Of a DNA stretch of 64,000 nucleotides, positions 49,321-57,638 are shown one piece after another. Each line of letters begins with the position of its first letter. Position 1 is the stretch's first letter. The notes beneath the pieces were generated by a model that was given only the letters and a program-made list of their open reading frames with translations, was not told the DNA's origin and ran no database searches. The translations under genes were made by a program, and so were the position numbers. Source of the DNA: Clostridiales bacterium. GTDB taxonomy: Bacteria; Bacillota; Clostridia; Lachnospirales; Lachnospiraceae. The stretch is taken from the NCBI GenBank assembly GCA_021199255.1, contig JAJQIK010000090.1, positions 1-64,000 of the forward strand, given 5' to 3'.

Positions 49321-51819
49321 TTAAATAGATTGTTCATCTTTTTCCTGCTTCTGTATGATTTGCTGTAGCTTCCCGGCTGCCTCTTCCGCTTTCTTTCGCA
49401 ATTCCTCCGCTATCCGGGTGCGCTCCTCCGCCTCCTGTTCGGCACGCCTTGCCAGTTCCTTCGCCTCTTTCACCGCACGCTTCGCCGCCTCCTTGGCTTC
49501 CGCCGCCAACTGCGCCGTGCGTTCGGCTTCCTCTTTGGCTGCCTGTCTTTCCTCGGCTTCCCTGGCCTTGCGAAGTTCCTCCGCCCGTTTCCGCTCTATC
49601 TCGGCTTTTTCCTCCCTGGTATAAGGCGTATAGGAAAAAATACTGACGCTGAGAGGCGCGCTCACCATATCGATGGCATAGGGCTTACCGTCCCATTCCG
49701 TCTCTATGGTATTGCAAAGTTTTCTGTTGATCCTTCCCTTGCCGCCGTATTTCTTGGCGTCCGTATTAAAAATCTCCTTGTATTTCCCCTCATAGGGAAC
49801 GCCTACCCGAAATTCCTGCTTCACATTGGCAAAGTTGGCTATCACCGTCAACGTCTCTGTCTCCCGGTCTGCCTTACGCAGATAAGAGAGCATACAACGG
49901 TCGGGCGTAATGCAATTAATCCACTCAAATCCCTCCCATGACGTATCTCTGGCATATAACGCCGGCTTAGAGAGATATAATTGATTCATATCCGCGATCA
50001 TCTGATTCAGACGCTTATGCTCCTCTGTCTCAAGCAGCTCCCACTCCACGGATCTGTTTTCATTAAATTCATCGTATTCGCCGATATCCTGTCCCATAAA
50101 GAAAAGCTTCTTGCCGGGATGGGTCATGTGATAAGCGTAGGTCAGGCGCATATTCGCGAACTGATCCGGTCTTTCCCCCGGCATTTTCCCGATCAGCGTA
50201 GCTTTACCATGCACCACCTCGTCATGGGAAAATACCAGCATGAATTTCTCGCTGTAAGCATAGATCATGCTGAAGGTCAACTGATTATGACGTCCTGAGC
50301 GGAAATACGGGTCGGTCTGAATATATCCCAGATAATCGTTCATAAAGCCCATATTCCATTTTAGGTCAAAACCAAGCCCGTCATCTTCCAGCGCCCCCGT
50401 GATCTTCGGCCATGCGGTAGATTCCTCGGCAATCATCAGCACGCCGGCGTTGCGCTTCTTCATCACGGAATTCAGATGCTTGAGAAATTCCACAGCTTCC
50501 AGATTCTCATTGCCGCCGTACATATTGGCAACCCATTCGCCGTCCCGCTTGCCATAATCCAGATACAGCATGGACGCAACCGCGTCGATACGGATACCGT
50601 CGGCGTGATACTGTTCTACCCAGTACAGCGCGTTGGCAATCAGATAATTGCGCACCTCCGGCCTGCCATAATTATAGATCAGCGTTCCCCAATGAGGGTG
50701 AAAGCCCTGCCTGGGGTCCTGATGCTCATATAAGCAGGTGCCGTCAAATCCCGCCAGTCCATGGGTATCCCTCGGAAAATGAGCCGGCACCCAGTCTAAA
50801 ATCACTCCCACTCCCGCCTTATGCATTTCATTCATAAAGAACATAAAGTCTTCCGCCGTACCATAACGGGCGGTAGGCGCATAATATCCTATCACCTGAT
50901 AGCCCCAAGAGGCGTCTAAGGGGTGCTCCATAACCGGCATCAGCTCTATATGGGTGTATCCCATCCGCTTGACATATTTTATGATTCTGGGCGCCAGCTC
51001 CCGGTAATTATAATAGGTTCTGCCATCCTCCGGCTTGGCAAAGGAGCCCAGATACAATTCATAGACATTCATCGGCTCATCTTCCGCCTGCACCACGGCG
51101 CGGTTTTTCATCCATTTATCATCTTCCCATTCAAAGCCGCCGATTTCTCTGACCACGGAGGCGTTCTCCGGACGAAGCTGCGCACCGAAGGCATAAGGAT
51201 CCGCTTTCATAAAAGTCAGCCCGCCCTTCGCTTTTATCTCAAACTTATAACAGTCCCCTGCCTTCACATCAGGAATAAAAATTTCAAAAATACCGGAATC
51301 CCACAGCCTTCTCATCTGATGGACCCTGCCGTCCCAGCCGTTAAAATCACCCACTACGCTGACGCGCACCGCGTTAGGCGCCCAGACTGCAAAATTGACC
51401 CCTTCCACGCCGTCGATTTTCATCAGATGGGCGCCCAGCTTTTCATAGATCATATAGTGAATCCCGGCATTAAATTTCTCCGTATCCTGCCTGCTGATCT
51501 GGGAAGAAAACCCATAAGCGTCCCTGCTCTTCTTAAGGCTGCCGTCCTCCGCCTCGATAATATATTCATACGCGGGAACCGTTTTGCCGGGAAGAAGTAC
51601 CGCAAAATACCCGTTTTCATCCGCCATCTCCATCTTATAGCTTTTATCCCCGTCTATGGGCTGCAAACGCACGCTTTTGGCTCCGGGCTGGAATGTCTGC
51701 ACCAGAACGGAATTGCCAACCGTATGGGCTCCTAACAGGGCATGGGGATTATCTGATTCGGAATAAACAATATTTTCTATTTCCGGCCAATTCATCAATT
51801 TATATAATTTTTTATTCAT
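49321..51819 (-). CDS. glgB: 1,4-alpha-glucan branching enzyme with C-terminal coiled-coil tail
   Basis: 832 aa from the ATG at 51817-51819 (SD GGAG, six bases); earlier ATGs lack spacing. Two N-terminal beta domains, with CBM48 around 110-210 (VNFAVWAPNAVRVSVVGDFN), then a GH13 barrel with nucleophile Asp in DGIRIDAVASM, acid Glu in MIAEEST and the Asp of FSHDEVVHG, and the C-terminal beta domain. The enzyme should end near residue 734. About 98 more residues, almost only A, E, K and R, follow and should form a long helix or coiled coil. That tail is not part of normal GlgB. No other glycogen gene is in the window. Confidence 0.95.
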   Translation of the reverse strand: MNKKLYKLMNWPEIENIVYSESDNPHALLGAHTVGNSVLVQTFQPGAKSVRLQPIDGDKSYKMEMADENGYFAVLLPGKTVPAYEYIIEAEDGSLKKSRDAYGFSSQISRQDTEKFNAGIHYMIYEKLGAHLMKIDGVEGVNFAVWAPNAVRVSVVGDFNGWDGRVHQMRRLWDSGIFEIFIPDVKAGDCYKFEIKAKGGLTFMKADPYAFGAQLRPENASVVREIGGFEWEDDKWMKNRAVVQAEDEPMNVYELYLGSFAKPEDGRTYYNYRELAPRIIKYVKRMGYTHIELMPVMEHPLDASWGYQVIGYYAPTARYGTAEDFMFFMNEMHKAGVGVILDWVPAHFPRDTHGLAGFDGTCLYEHQDPRQGFHPHWGTLIYNYGRPEVRNYLIANALYWVEQYHADGIRIDAVASMLYLDYGKRDGEWVANMYGGNENLEAVEFLKHLNSVMKKRNAGVLMIAEESTAWPKITGALEDDGLGFDLKWNMGFMNDYLGYIQTDPYFRSGRHNQLTFSMIYAYSEKFMLVFSHDEVVHGKATLIGKMPGERPDQFANMRLTYAYHMTHPGKKLFFMGQDIGEYDEFNENRSVEWELLETEEHKRLNQMIADMNQLYLSKPALYARDTSWEGFEWINCITPDRCMLSYLRKADRETETLTVIANFANVKQEFRVGVPYEGKYKEIFNTDAKKYGGKGRINRKLCNTIETEWDGKPYAIDMVSAPLSVSIFSYTPYTREEKAEIERKRAEELRKAREAEERQAAKEEAERTAQLAAEAKEAAKRAVKEAKELARRAEQEAEERTRIAEELRKKAEEAAGKLQQIIQKQEKDEQSI

Positions 51820-51844
51820 ATCTTTCTCCATTCCTTCTATACGT

Positions 51845-53086
51845 CTATTGTTCAATCCTGTGAATCAGAAGACCGCTGCGAAGCTTCGGCTCAAACCATG
51901 TGGATTTGGGCGGCATCAACTGCCCCGCGTCGGATACCGCAAATAACTCATGGATATCCGTGGGATACATGGCGAAGGCTGCCGCAGCGTCTGTGTGTAC
52001 ACGCTTCACCAGTTCCCCAAGCCCTCTGATTCCTCCCACGAAATCAATCCTCCCATCAGTCTTCGGATCCAGAATCCCCAGCACCGGCTCCAGCAGAACC
52101 CGCTGCAAAACCGCCACATCCAGATCTGCCGCCGGGTCGCCTGTATAACAGTTCTCCCGAACCGTAAGACGATACCATGTATCGGTAAGATACATTCCAA
52201 TCTCGCCTTTCCTCCGCGGACGGCAGGGTTCCTCCCCTATCCGCTCCACATCAAAATTCTCCTGAATCTTCTCCAGAAACGCTTCCTCAGAATATCCGTT
52301 GAGGGATTGAACCACTCTGTTATAATCCATAATCATTAGCTGATCGTCGGGAAACAAAACGGATAAGAAATAATTAAACTCTTCCTCCCCCGTATAATCC
52401 GGATACGCTTCTCTTCTCATCTGGGATACCCGAACCGCGGAAGCGCACCTGTGATGCCCGTCCGCTATATAAACAGACTGCACCTGCTCAAATTCCCGCC
52501 TGATCCGTTCCACACTGTCCTCCCGGTCGATTACCCATATCCTGTGGGTCACGCCGTCCTCAGCCGTAAAATCATAAACCGGCGCCTGCCTCATCGCCTC
52601 TCGCACTTCCTGCTCTATTCCCTCCCGGCTTCGATATGCCAGAAAGATGGGGCCGGTCTGGGCACTGCAGGCGTCCACATGCCTGATGCGGTCAGCTTCC
52701 TTATCCGCTCTGGTATTTTCATGCTTCTTAATCACCTGCTTCTCATAATCGTCCACCGAGGCGCAGGCTCCTATCCCGACCTGAGATCTTCCGTCCATCA
52801 CAAGCTCATACACATAATAGGCCCTTTTCTCTTCCTGTATCAGTTCCCCTTTGCGAATCATGTCCCAAAGCATATCCCTCGCTTTTTCGTAAACCTGAGG
52901 CGCATACATATCGCAATCCGGGGCAAACTGTGTCTCCGGCCTGTCTATCCTCAGGAAAGAATAAGGATCTCCCTGTACCTTTTGACAGGCTTCCTCCCTG
53001 CTGTATACATCATAGGGCAGCGCCGCGATCTTATCAGCCAGATCCGCCCTGGGTCTGACTGCGCAAAATGGAATTATTTTTGCCAT
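51845..53086 (-). CDS. DUF1015-family protein
   Basis: 413 aa, matching DUF1015 through AVRPRADLADKIAALPYDVYSREEA, SFLRIDRPE, the YIADGHHRCASAVR block (about 220) and the C-terminal GLLIHRIEQ. The histidine-rich DGHHR motif resembles the ParB/sulfiredoxin-like active site. Some relatives (SerK, SbnI) are serine kinases, and serC/serA lie only 0.8 kb away, so a role in serine metabolism is plausible but not shown. SD AGGAGAAG; promoter at 53144-53172. Confidence 0.85.
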   Translation of the reverse strand: MAKIIPFCAVRPRADLADKIAALPYDVYSREEACQKVQGDPYSFLRIDRPETQFAPDCDMYAPQVYEKARDMLWDMIRKGELIQEEKRAYYVYELVMDGRSQVGIGACASVDDYEKQVIKKHENTRADKEADRIRHVDACSAQTGPIFLAYRSREGIEQEVREAMRQAPVYDFTAEDGVTHRIWVIDREDSVERIRREFEQVQSVYIADGHHRCASAVRVSQMRREAYPDYTGEEEFNYFLSVLFPDDQLMIMDYNRVVQSLNGYSEEAFLEKIQENFDVERIGEEPCRPRRKGEIGMYLTDTWYRLTVRENCYTGDPAADLDVAVLQRVLLEPVLGILDPKTDGRIDFVGGIRGLGELVKRVHTDAAAAFAMYPTDIHELFAVSDAGQLMPPKSTWFEPKLRSGLLIHRIEQ

Positions 53087-53143
53087 ATCTTCTCCTGTCT
53101 TTCGCCGTCAACAATGTTGCCGGCTCACATTAATATCAAAAAT

Positions 53144-53172
53144 ATTTTAACATTTTATGCTATACAGTACAA
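53144..53172 (-). promoter_or_regulatory. Promoter of the DUF1015 gene
   Basis: Minus-strand TTGTAC (53167-53172), 17 bases, TAAAAT (53144-53149) with TG one base before it. It overlaps the divergent plus-strand promoter. Confidence 0.5.
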
Positions 53173-53189
53173 GTATGAAGTGATATAAT
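53161..53189 (+). promoter_or_regulatory. Promoter reading through the 122-bp repeat
   Basis: TATACA (53161-53166), 17 bases, extended -10 TGA-TATAAT (-10 at 53184-53189). The transcript would start near 53196 and carry the whole repeat as leader of the gene at 53546. Confidence 0.6.
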
Positions 53190-53219
53190 GTCCACGTACT
53201 CACTGAGCCGTGCGAAAAT

Positions 53220-53501
53220 GCAAAGAGACAAAACGACTGCTTGCAGGCGGCTTTGGCTATTTGCATTTTCATAGGGCGAAGCCCGTGAATGAGAGAACCG
53301 AACGGTTCTCGAATGTGCACGGCTCCGCGATGCGCCAAAGCGCAAAGAGACAAAACGACTGCTTGCAGGCGGCTTTGGCTATTTGCATTTTCATAGGGCG
53401 AAGCCCGTGAATGAGAGAACCGAACGGTTCTCGAATGTGCACGGCTCCGCGATGCGCCAAAGCGCAAAGAGACAAAACGACTGCTTGCAGGCGGCTTTGG
53501 C
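53220..53501. repeat. 122-bp tandem repeat, 2.3 copies
   Basis: Units begin at 53220, 53342 and 53464; the first two are complete and essentially identical, the third stops after 38 bases. Each full unit contains the palindrome GAGAACCG-AA-CGGTTCTC (53293-53310 and 53415-53432), the small hairpin GGGC-GAA-GCCC, and GTGCAC. Around unit 1, GAAAATGCAAA and TTTGCATTTTC form a perfect 11-bp inverted repeat; in units 2-3 the left arm is altered. The array fills most of the 459-base gap between DUF1015 and the small gene at 53546. Open frames across it are by-products of the repeat. Confidence 0.95.
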
Positions 53502-53545
53502 CAGGTTCCGGCTTTTGAAGCAGCGAAGGGAGAGAAAATAAAATC

Positions 53546-53830
53546 ATGACACCTGAAAACAAGAAGATTTTGGATCGCATCAATGCGTATGCCGAAGAGG
53601 TTCTGGCTGATATTGATCCGCAGAAAACAAGAGTTTCCTTTCAGTTGGAAGCCCTCAAGCCCATTATGCAGGAAATAGCCGGGGAAACCGGGCAATCCCT
53701 TGAAGATGTTTTCATCCTCTATATGGACTTAGCCAGCGAAGCTTCCGTGGAAGCAGAGAATCATCTACAGGCGTCCTTAAACGATGAAGAGGGCGCGGAT
53801 TTCTCCTCTATCGCCAATCGAATCAGCTAA
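53546..53830 (+). CDS. Small acidic hypothetical protein, 94 aa
   Basis: Soluble, helix-rich and acidic. I recognise no family. Residues 1-35 (ENKKILDRINAYAEEVLADI) and 45-80 look like two long helices. The ATG has GAAGGGAGAG about 12 bases upstream. It sits alone on the plus strand between DUF1015 and serA, behind a leader of about 350 bases made mostly of the 122-bp repeat, and ends at a strong bidirectional terminator. Strand, SD and terminator argue that it is a real gene. Confidence 0.7.
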   Translation: MTPENKKILDRINAYAEEVLADIDPQKTRVSFQLEALKPIMQEIAGETGQSLEDVFILYMDLASEASVEAENHLQASLNDEEGADFSSIANRIS

Positions 53831-53860
53831 AATAAAAAACGGCTTTCGCCGTTTTTTATT
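53831..53860. terminator. Bidirectional terminator between the small gene and serA
   Basis: Perfect 13-bp arms (53831-53843 with 53848-53860; core AAAAAACGGC/GCCGTTTTTT) around TTTC. It serves both converging transcripts. Confidence 0.95.
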
Positions 53861-53867
53861 TTACCGT

Positions 53868-55031
53868 TTATTTTACCACTCTTACTCTGAATACCCCGTC
53901 AATGGACTGCAGCTTCTGAATGATATCCTGCGAAGCGGGCGTCTCAATATCCATCATGGTATAAGCGACCTCTCCTTTGGATTTATTCATCATATCCGAA
54001 ATATTGATTCCATTATCGCCGAAGCAGGCGGTAAATTTCGTAATCATGTTAGCGGTATTCTTATGGAAAATTGCCACCCTGCCCGCCTGGGCACACACGC
54101 CCATATCGCATTTCGGGTAATTGACGCTGTTGATAATATTGCCGTTTTCCAGATAATCCATCAGCTCTTTTACCGCCATAACCGCACAGTTATCCTCAGA
54201 CTCCTCTGTGGAAGCCCCCAAATGGGGAATGACAATACAGCCGGGCTGCCCTGCTGTGGTAGAATTGGGGAAATCGGATACATACTTGCGCACCTTACCG
54301 GACTTGATTCCCGCCAGCACCGCCTGTTCGTCCATCAGAAGATCTCTCGCAAAGTTTAACAAAATCACGCCGTCCTTCATCCTGTCGATGGCTTCCTGAT
54401 CGATCATTCCCCTGGTGGAATCCATCAGCGGCACATGGATAGTAATAATATCACACTGTTCATAGATTTCCTCTACATTGAGCACATGCTTAACGTCACG
54501 GCTCAAGTTCCATGCCGCGTCTACCGACACATAAGGGTCGTAGCCGTATACCTCCATGCCTAAATGCTTCGCCACGTTCGCCACCTTGACGCCGATGGCT
54601 CCCAGGCCGATAATACCAAGCTTTTTATTCTGAATCTCCGTACCTGCAAAATTTTTCTTTGCTTTCTCGGCAGCTTTTCCCACATTCTCGTCAGACTGGT
54701 TTTCCTGAACCCACTGGATACCGCCTACCACATCACGGGAGGCAAGCAGCATACCCGCGATAACCAGCTCCTTTACGCCGTTGGCGTTGGCGCCGGGCGT
54801 ATTAAATACTACAATTCCCTTCTCCGCGCATTTATCAAGAGGAATATTATTGACGCCGGCTCCTGCTCTCGCAATCGCAAGCAGATTCTCCGGTAATTCC
54901 ATATCGTGCATAGCCGCGCTTCTGACTAAAATACCATCTGCCGCGCCGATATCTTCCGTCTTTTTATACTGGTCGCTGAACTTTGCAAGCCCTACCTCCG
55001 CGATGGGATTCAAACAATGATATTGAAACAT
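53868..55031 (-). CDS. serA: D-3-phosphoglycerate dehydrogenase
   Basis: 387 aa. Substrate domain, NAD-binding Rossmann domain with LGIIGLGAIGVKVANVAKHLGM (shown here in part: GLGAIG), catalytic Arg/Glu/His region near LNFARDLLMD and HLGASTEES, and a short C-terminal ACT domain (about 315-387). First step of serine synthesis; ACT-mediated serine feedback is likely. The lid loop has FARDLLMDE where many members have ARGGLVDE. It follows serC by 17 bases. Confidence 0.93.
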   Translation of the reverse strand: MFQYHCLNPIAEVGLAKFSDQYKKTEDIGAADGILVRSAAMHDMELPENLLAIARAGAGVNNIPLDKCAEKGIVVFNTPGANANGVKELVIAGMLLASRDVVGGIQWVQENQSDENVGKAAEKAKKNFAGTEIQNKKLGIIGLGAIGVKVANVAKHLGMEVYGYDPYVSVDAAWNLSRDVKHVLNVEEIYEQCDIITIHVPLMDSTRGMIDQEAIDRMKDGVILLNFARDLLMDEQAVLAGIKSGKVRKYVSDFPNSTTAGQPGCIVIPHLGASTEESEDNCAVMAVKELMDYLENGNIINSVNYPKCDMGVCAQAGRVAIFHKNTANMITKFTACFGDNGINISDMMNKSKGEVAYTMMDIETPASQDIIQKLQSIDGVFRVRVVK

Positions 55032-55048
55032 CTGTATCTCCTCTTTTC

Positions 55049-56131
55049 CTATTTATTGTTTTTCTCAAATTCTTTCATAAAGGCTACCAGCTTCTCTACG
55101 CCCTCCACCGGCATGGCGTTATAGATGCTTGCCCTCATACCGCCTACGGTTCTGTGCCCTTTCAGGTTCACAAAGCCGGCGGCAGCAGCCTCTTTGATAA
55201 ATTTCGCGTCCATCTCTTCATTCCCTGTCACAAAGGGCACGTTCATAAGCGAGCGGTCTTCTTTCCTGACGGTTCCCTTAAACATCTCGCTCTCATCTAA
55301 GAAATCGTATAAGATCTTCGCTTTCTTCTCATTGGTAGCCTTCATAGCCTCCAGACCGCCGTTTTTGAGAAGCCATTTAAATACCTTGCCGCAGATATAG
55401 ATGCCATAGCACGGCGGCGTATTGTACAGGGAATCGTTATCCGCGTGAATCTTGTATTTCATCATGGTAGGCGTGCCCGGAAGCACATCATCTGTCAGCA
55501 GATCCTCCCTGATAATAACTACCTGCGTACCGGCAGGCCCTACGTTCTTCTGCACGCCGGCGTAGATCATACCATATTGGGTCACGTCCATGGGCTCTGA
55601 CAGGAAGCAGGACGACACGTCGGATACCAGGATTTTGCCCTTTGTATTCGGCAGCGTGTGGAACTTCGTTCCATAAATCGTATTATTCTCACAGATATAA
55701 ACATAGTCCATATCCTCTGTAATCGGCAGGTCGGAGCAATCCGGGATATAGGAGAAGGTCTGATCGGCAGAAGAAGCAAGCTCCACCGCCTCCCCGTAGA
55801 TTTTAGCTTCCGCGAAGGCTTTCTTAGACCACTGTCCGGTCAGGATATACCCGGCTTTACGATTTTTCATCAGGTTCATCGGTACTGATGCAAAGATTAA
55901 GCTTGCGCCTCCCTGCAAAAATAACACTTTATATTGATCGGGAATGTGCAGCAAGGTTCTGAGATCCGCCTCAGCCTCCTTGATAATAGCGTCATAAGCC
56001 TTGGAACGATGGCTCATCTCCATTACGGACATTCCTGTCCCCTTGTAATCTAACATCTCCTCTGCGGCTTCCTTCAATACCTCTTCCGGTAATACCGCAG
56101 GCCCTGCTGAAAAATTGTATACTCTAGCCAC
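55049..56131 (-). CDS. serC: Phosphoserine aminotransferase
   Basis: 360 aa class V aminotransferase. Opens VYNFSAGPAVLPEEVL, with the PLP lysine in YAGVQKNVGPAG and the substrate Arg region near HRTVGGMRASIYNA. It converts 3-phosphohydroxypyruvate to phosphoserine. The start is GTG (56129-56131) with a strong GGAGGAG SD. First gene of the serC-serA operon. Confidence 0.95.
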   Translation of the reverse strand: MARVYNFSAGPAVLPEEVLKEAAEEMLDYKGTGMSVMEMSHRSKAYDAIIKEAEADLRTLLHIPDQYKVLFLQGGASLIFASVPMNLMKNRKAGYILTGQWSKKAFAEAKIYGEAVELASSADQTFSYIPDCSDLPITEDMDYVYICENNTIYGTKFHTLPNTKGKILVSDVSSCFLSEPMDVTQYGMIYAGVQKNVGPAGTQVVIIREDLLTDDVLPGTPTMMKYKIHADNDSLYNTPPCYGIYICGKVFKWLLKNGGLEAMKATNEKKAKILYDFLDESEMFKGTVRKEDRSLMNVPFVTGNEEMDAKFIKEAAAAGFVNLKGHRTVGGMRASIYNAMPVEGVEKLVAFMKEFEKNNK

Positions 56132-56175
56132 TTTTTTCTCCTCCAGTTCTGTTCAAAATTAATAAACCAACAATC

Positions 56176-56204
56176 ATTTTACCTTTTTCAGACACTTTAG
56201 TCAA
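56176..56204 (-). promoter_or_regulatory. Promoter of serC-serA
   Basis: Minus-strand TTGACT (56199-56204), 17 bases, TAAAAT (56176-56181), about 45 bases before the GTG. Confidence 0.7.
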
Positions 56205-56234
56205 TTACTACGCCAAACTTTTTGCAGCAGGCTT

Positions 56235-57638
56235 CTAATAAAACATCACGACAGGCGTGCCTACTTCTACCAGATTGTAAAGCTGTTCCATGATTTCCCC
56301 GGGCGTGTTGATACAACCGTGGGAACCGTTGGTCTGGTAAATGGTTCCTCCATAGCTGCTTCGCCACGACGCGTCATGGATTCCAATATTACCCTTAACC
56401 GGCATCCAGAAATTCACATGGGACGCGTAGCCCTCCCCCTTTAGAATCCTGTCAGTCTGCTTCAGATACACATAGTTGACCCCCTCCGGCGTCCCCATGT
56501 TGCGGGAGGTATTGCCGGTTACCACGGGAGTTTCCAGCTGTAATACTCCTTCCGCGTAATAATACATCATCTGTTCTCCCATATCAATTTCAATATAGGT
56601 ATCCCCGATATCATCTTTCCCCTGCACACGGGCTTTCTGCGTATATGCCGGTTCATGCGTTTCTCTTTTGTTGGACAGGAAAGCGTCGGTTAAATATTCT
56701 ATTTCTGCCTGTTGATCCAACTGATTGCCATAAATACCGCCCTCCACGGTGATCGTCTCGCCTCTGGTGGCCGTAAAAGAGCGGCTGGCTCCAACCGTAT
56801 CATATTCCGCCGCCAGACTTTCCACAAAAGTCTCTACTGCGCCTTCCCGAAGCTGTAACTCTCCGTTTTCATCCAACAGGAAATCTCCCTCCTCATCCAG
56901 CGCGATCCAGTCGCAGACCACCGAAGCATCCACCGGCACCTGTTCTTCTCCCATTTGGTAAATAATCCCGCACTGCTGAAAAGCGTCCAGCTTCTCCCAA
57001 AGCGCCAGCGTGGCCTGCATTTCCTCCGTCAGCTCCAGATCATGGTAACAGCCTGCTTCCTCCAGAAAAACTTCCGTCTGCGAAGCCTCGATGGCGGCTC
57101 TGACCGCGGCTTTTGCTTCCTCTATATTAAGAACCGCCGTCCGTTCATTCAGCAGCTCATATCCCTGATTGGTCTTAATAATCGCCACGGTACGGCTCTC
57201 TTCTGTGTCCTGTCCCTGAATCAGCAGCGGAAGCTGTGCCAAACATTCCTCCAGCTTCTCTCCGTTATAGGTGACAACCGGGGACAGCCGCGTATTTTCT
57301 CCACGGACAAGGCTCTCAATCCACATCCAGGAATTGTGCTGCTGCTGGTAAATTTCCAGAGCCTTAATAAAATCAAACTGATAAGAAATCTCTTCCGCAG
57401 AAATAGGATAGGAATTACCATCCTTATCATGAATGGTAACTCCTTCATAAGTAAAATCCTTTACTAATTCTTCATTGACCTCCTGAATACTTTTGCCCGT
57501 ACAATATACATCATTGATCCAGGTCCCATATTCAAAGGCATTGTGATAATAAACCGCCAGCCCGATATAAACCGTCATCAGGCTCACCATGATGATACAT
57601 AGCATGATCACCAAATGTTTCGCTAATCTTTTTTTCAT
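56235..57638 (-). CDS. L,D-transpeptidase (YkuD) with peptidoglycan-binding repeats
   Basis: 467 aa. N-terminal membrane anchor (about 9-30), two PG_binding_4-like domains (about 50-310), and a C-terminal YkuD domain with the catalytic His and Cys in NIGIHDASW and SHGCINTP. It acts outside the membrane, making 3-3 cross-links or attaching proteins to peptidoglycan. Its ATG overlaps the ilvB stop (TAATG), so a wall enzyme is coupled to branched-chain amino acid genes. Confidence 0.92.
   Translation of the reverse strand: MKKRLAKHLVIMLCIIMVSLMTVYIGLAVYYHNAFEYGTWINDVYCTGKSIQEVNEELVKDFTYEGVTIHDKDGNSYPISAEEISYQFDFIKALEIYQQQHNSWMWIESLVRGENTRLSPVVTYNGEKLEECLAQLPLLIQGQDTEESRTVAIIKTNQGYELLNERTAVLNIEEAKAAVRAAIEASQTEVFLEEAGCYHDLELTEEMQATLALWEKLDAFQQCGIIYQMGEEQVPVDASVVCDWIALDEEGDFLLDENGELQLREGAVETFVESLAAEYDTVGASRSFTATRGETITVEGGIYGNQLDQQAEIEYLTDAFLSNKRETHEPAYTQKARVQGKDDIGDTYIEIDMGEQMMYYYAEGVLQLETPVVTGNTSRNMGTPEGVNYVYLKQTDRILKGEGYASHVNFWMPVKGNIGIHDASWRSSYGGTIYQTNGSHGCINTPGEIMEQLYNLVEVGTPVVMFY

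Noticed and set aside
53188..53274. 28-codon plus-strand ORF inside the first repeat unit
   Set aside because: Its ATG overlaps the -10 of the likely promoter, so it would not be on that transcript; no SD.
53220..53501. CRISPR array
   Set aside because: Units are 122 bp, directly adjacent with no unique spacers, and no cas gene is near.
53147..53695. Long minus-strand frame of 182 aa across the 122-bp repeat
   Set aside because: It exists because 122 bp units lack stops in some frames; it overlaps a better-supported plus-strand gene antisense and has no SD or family similarity.
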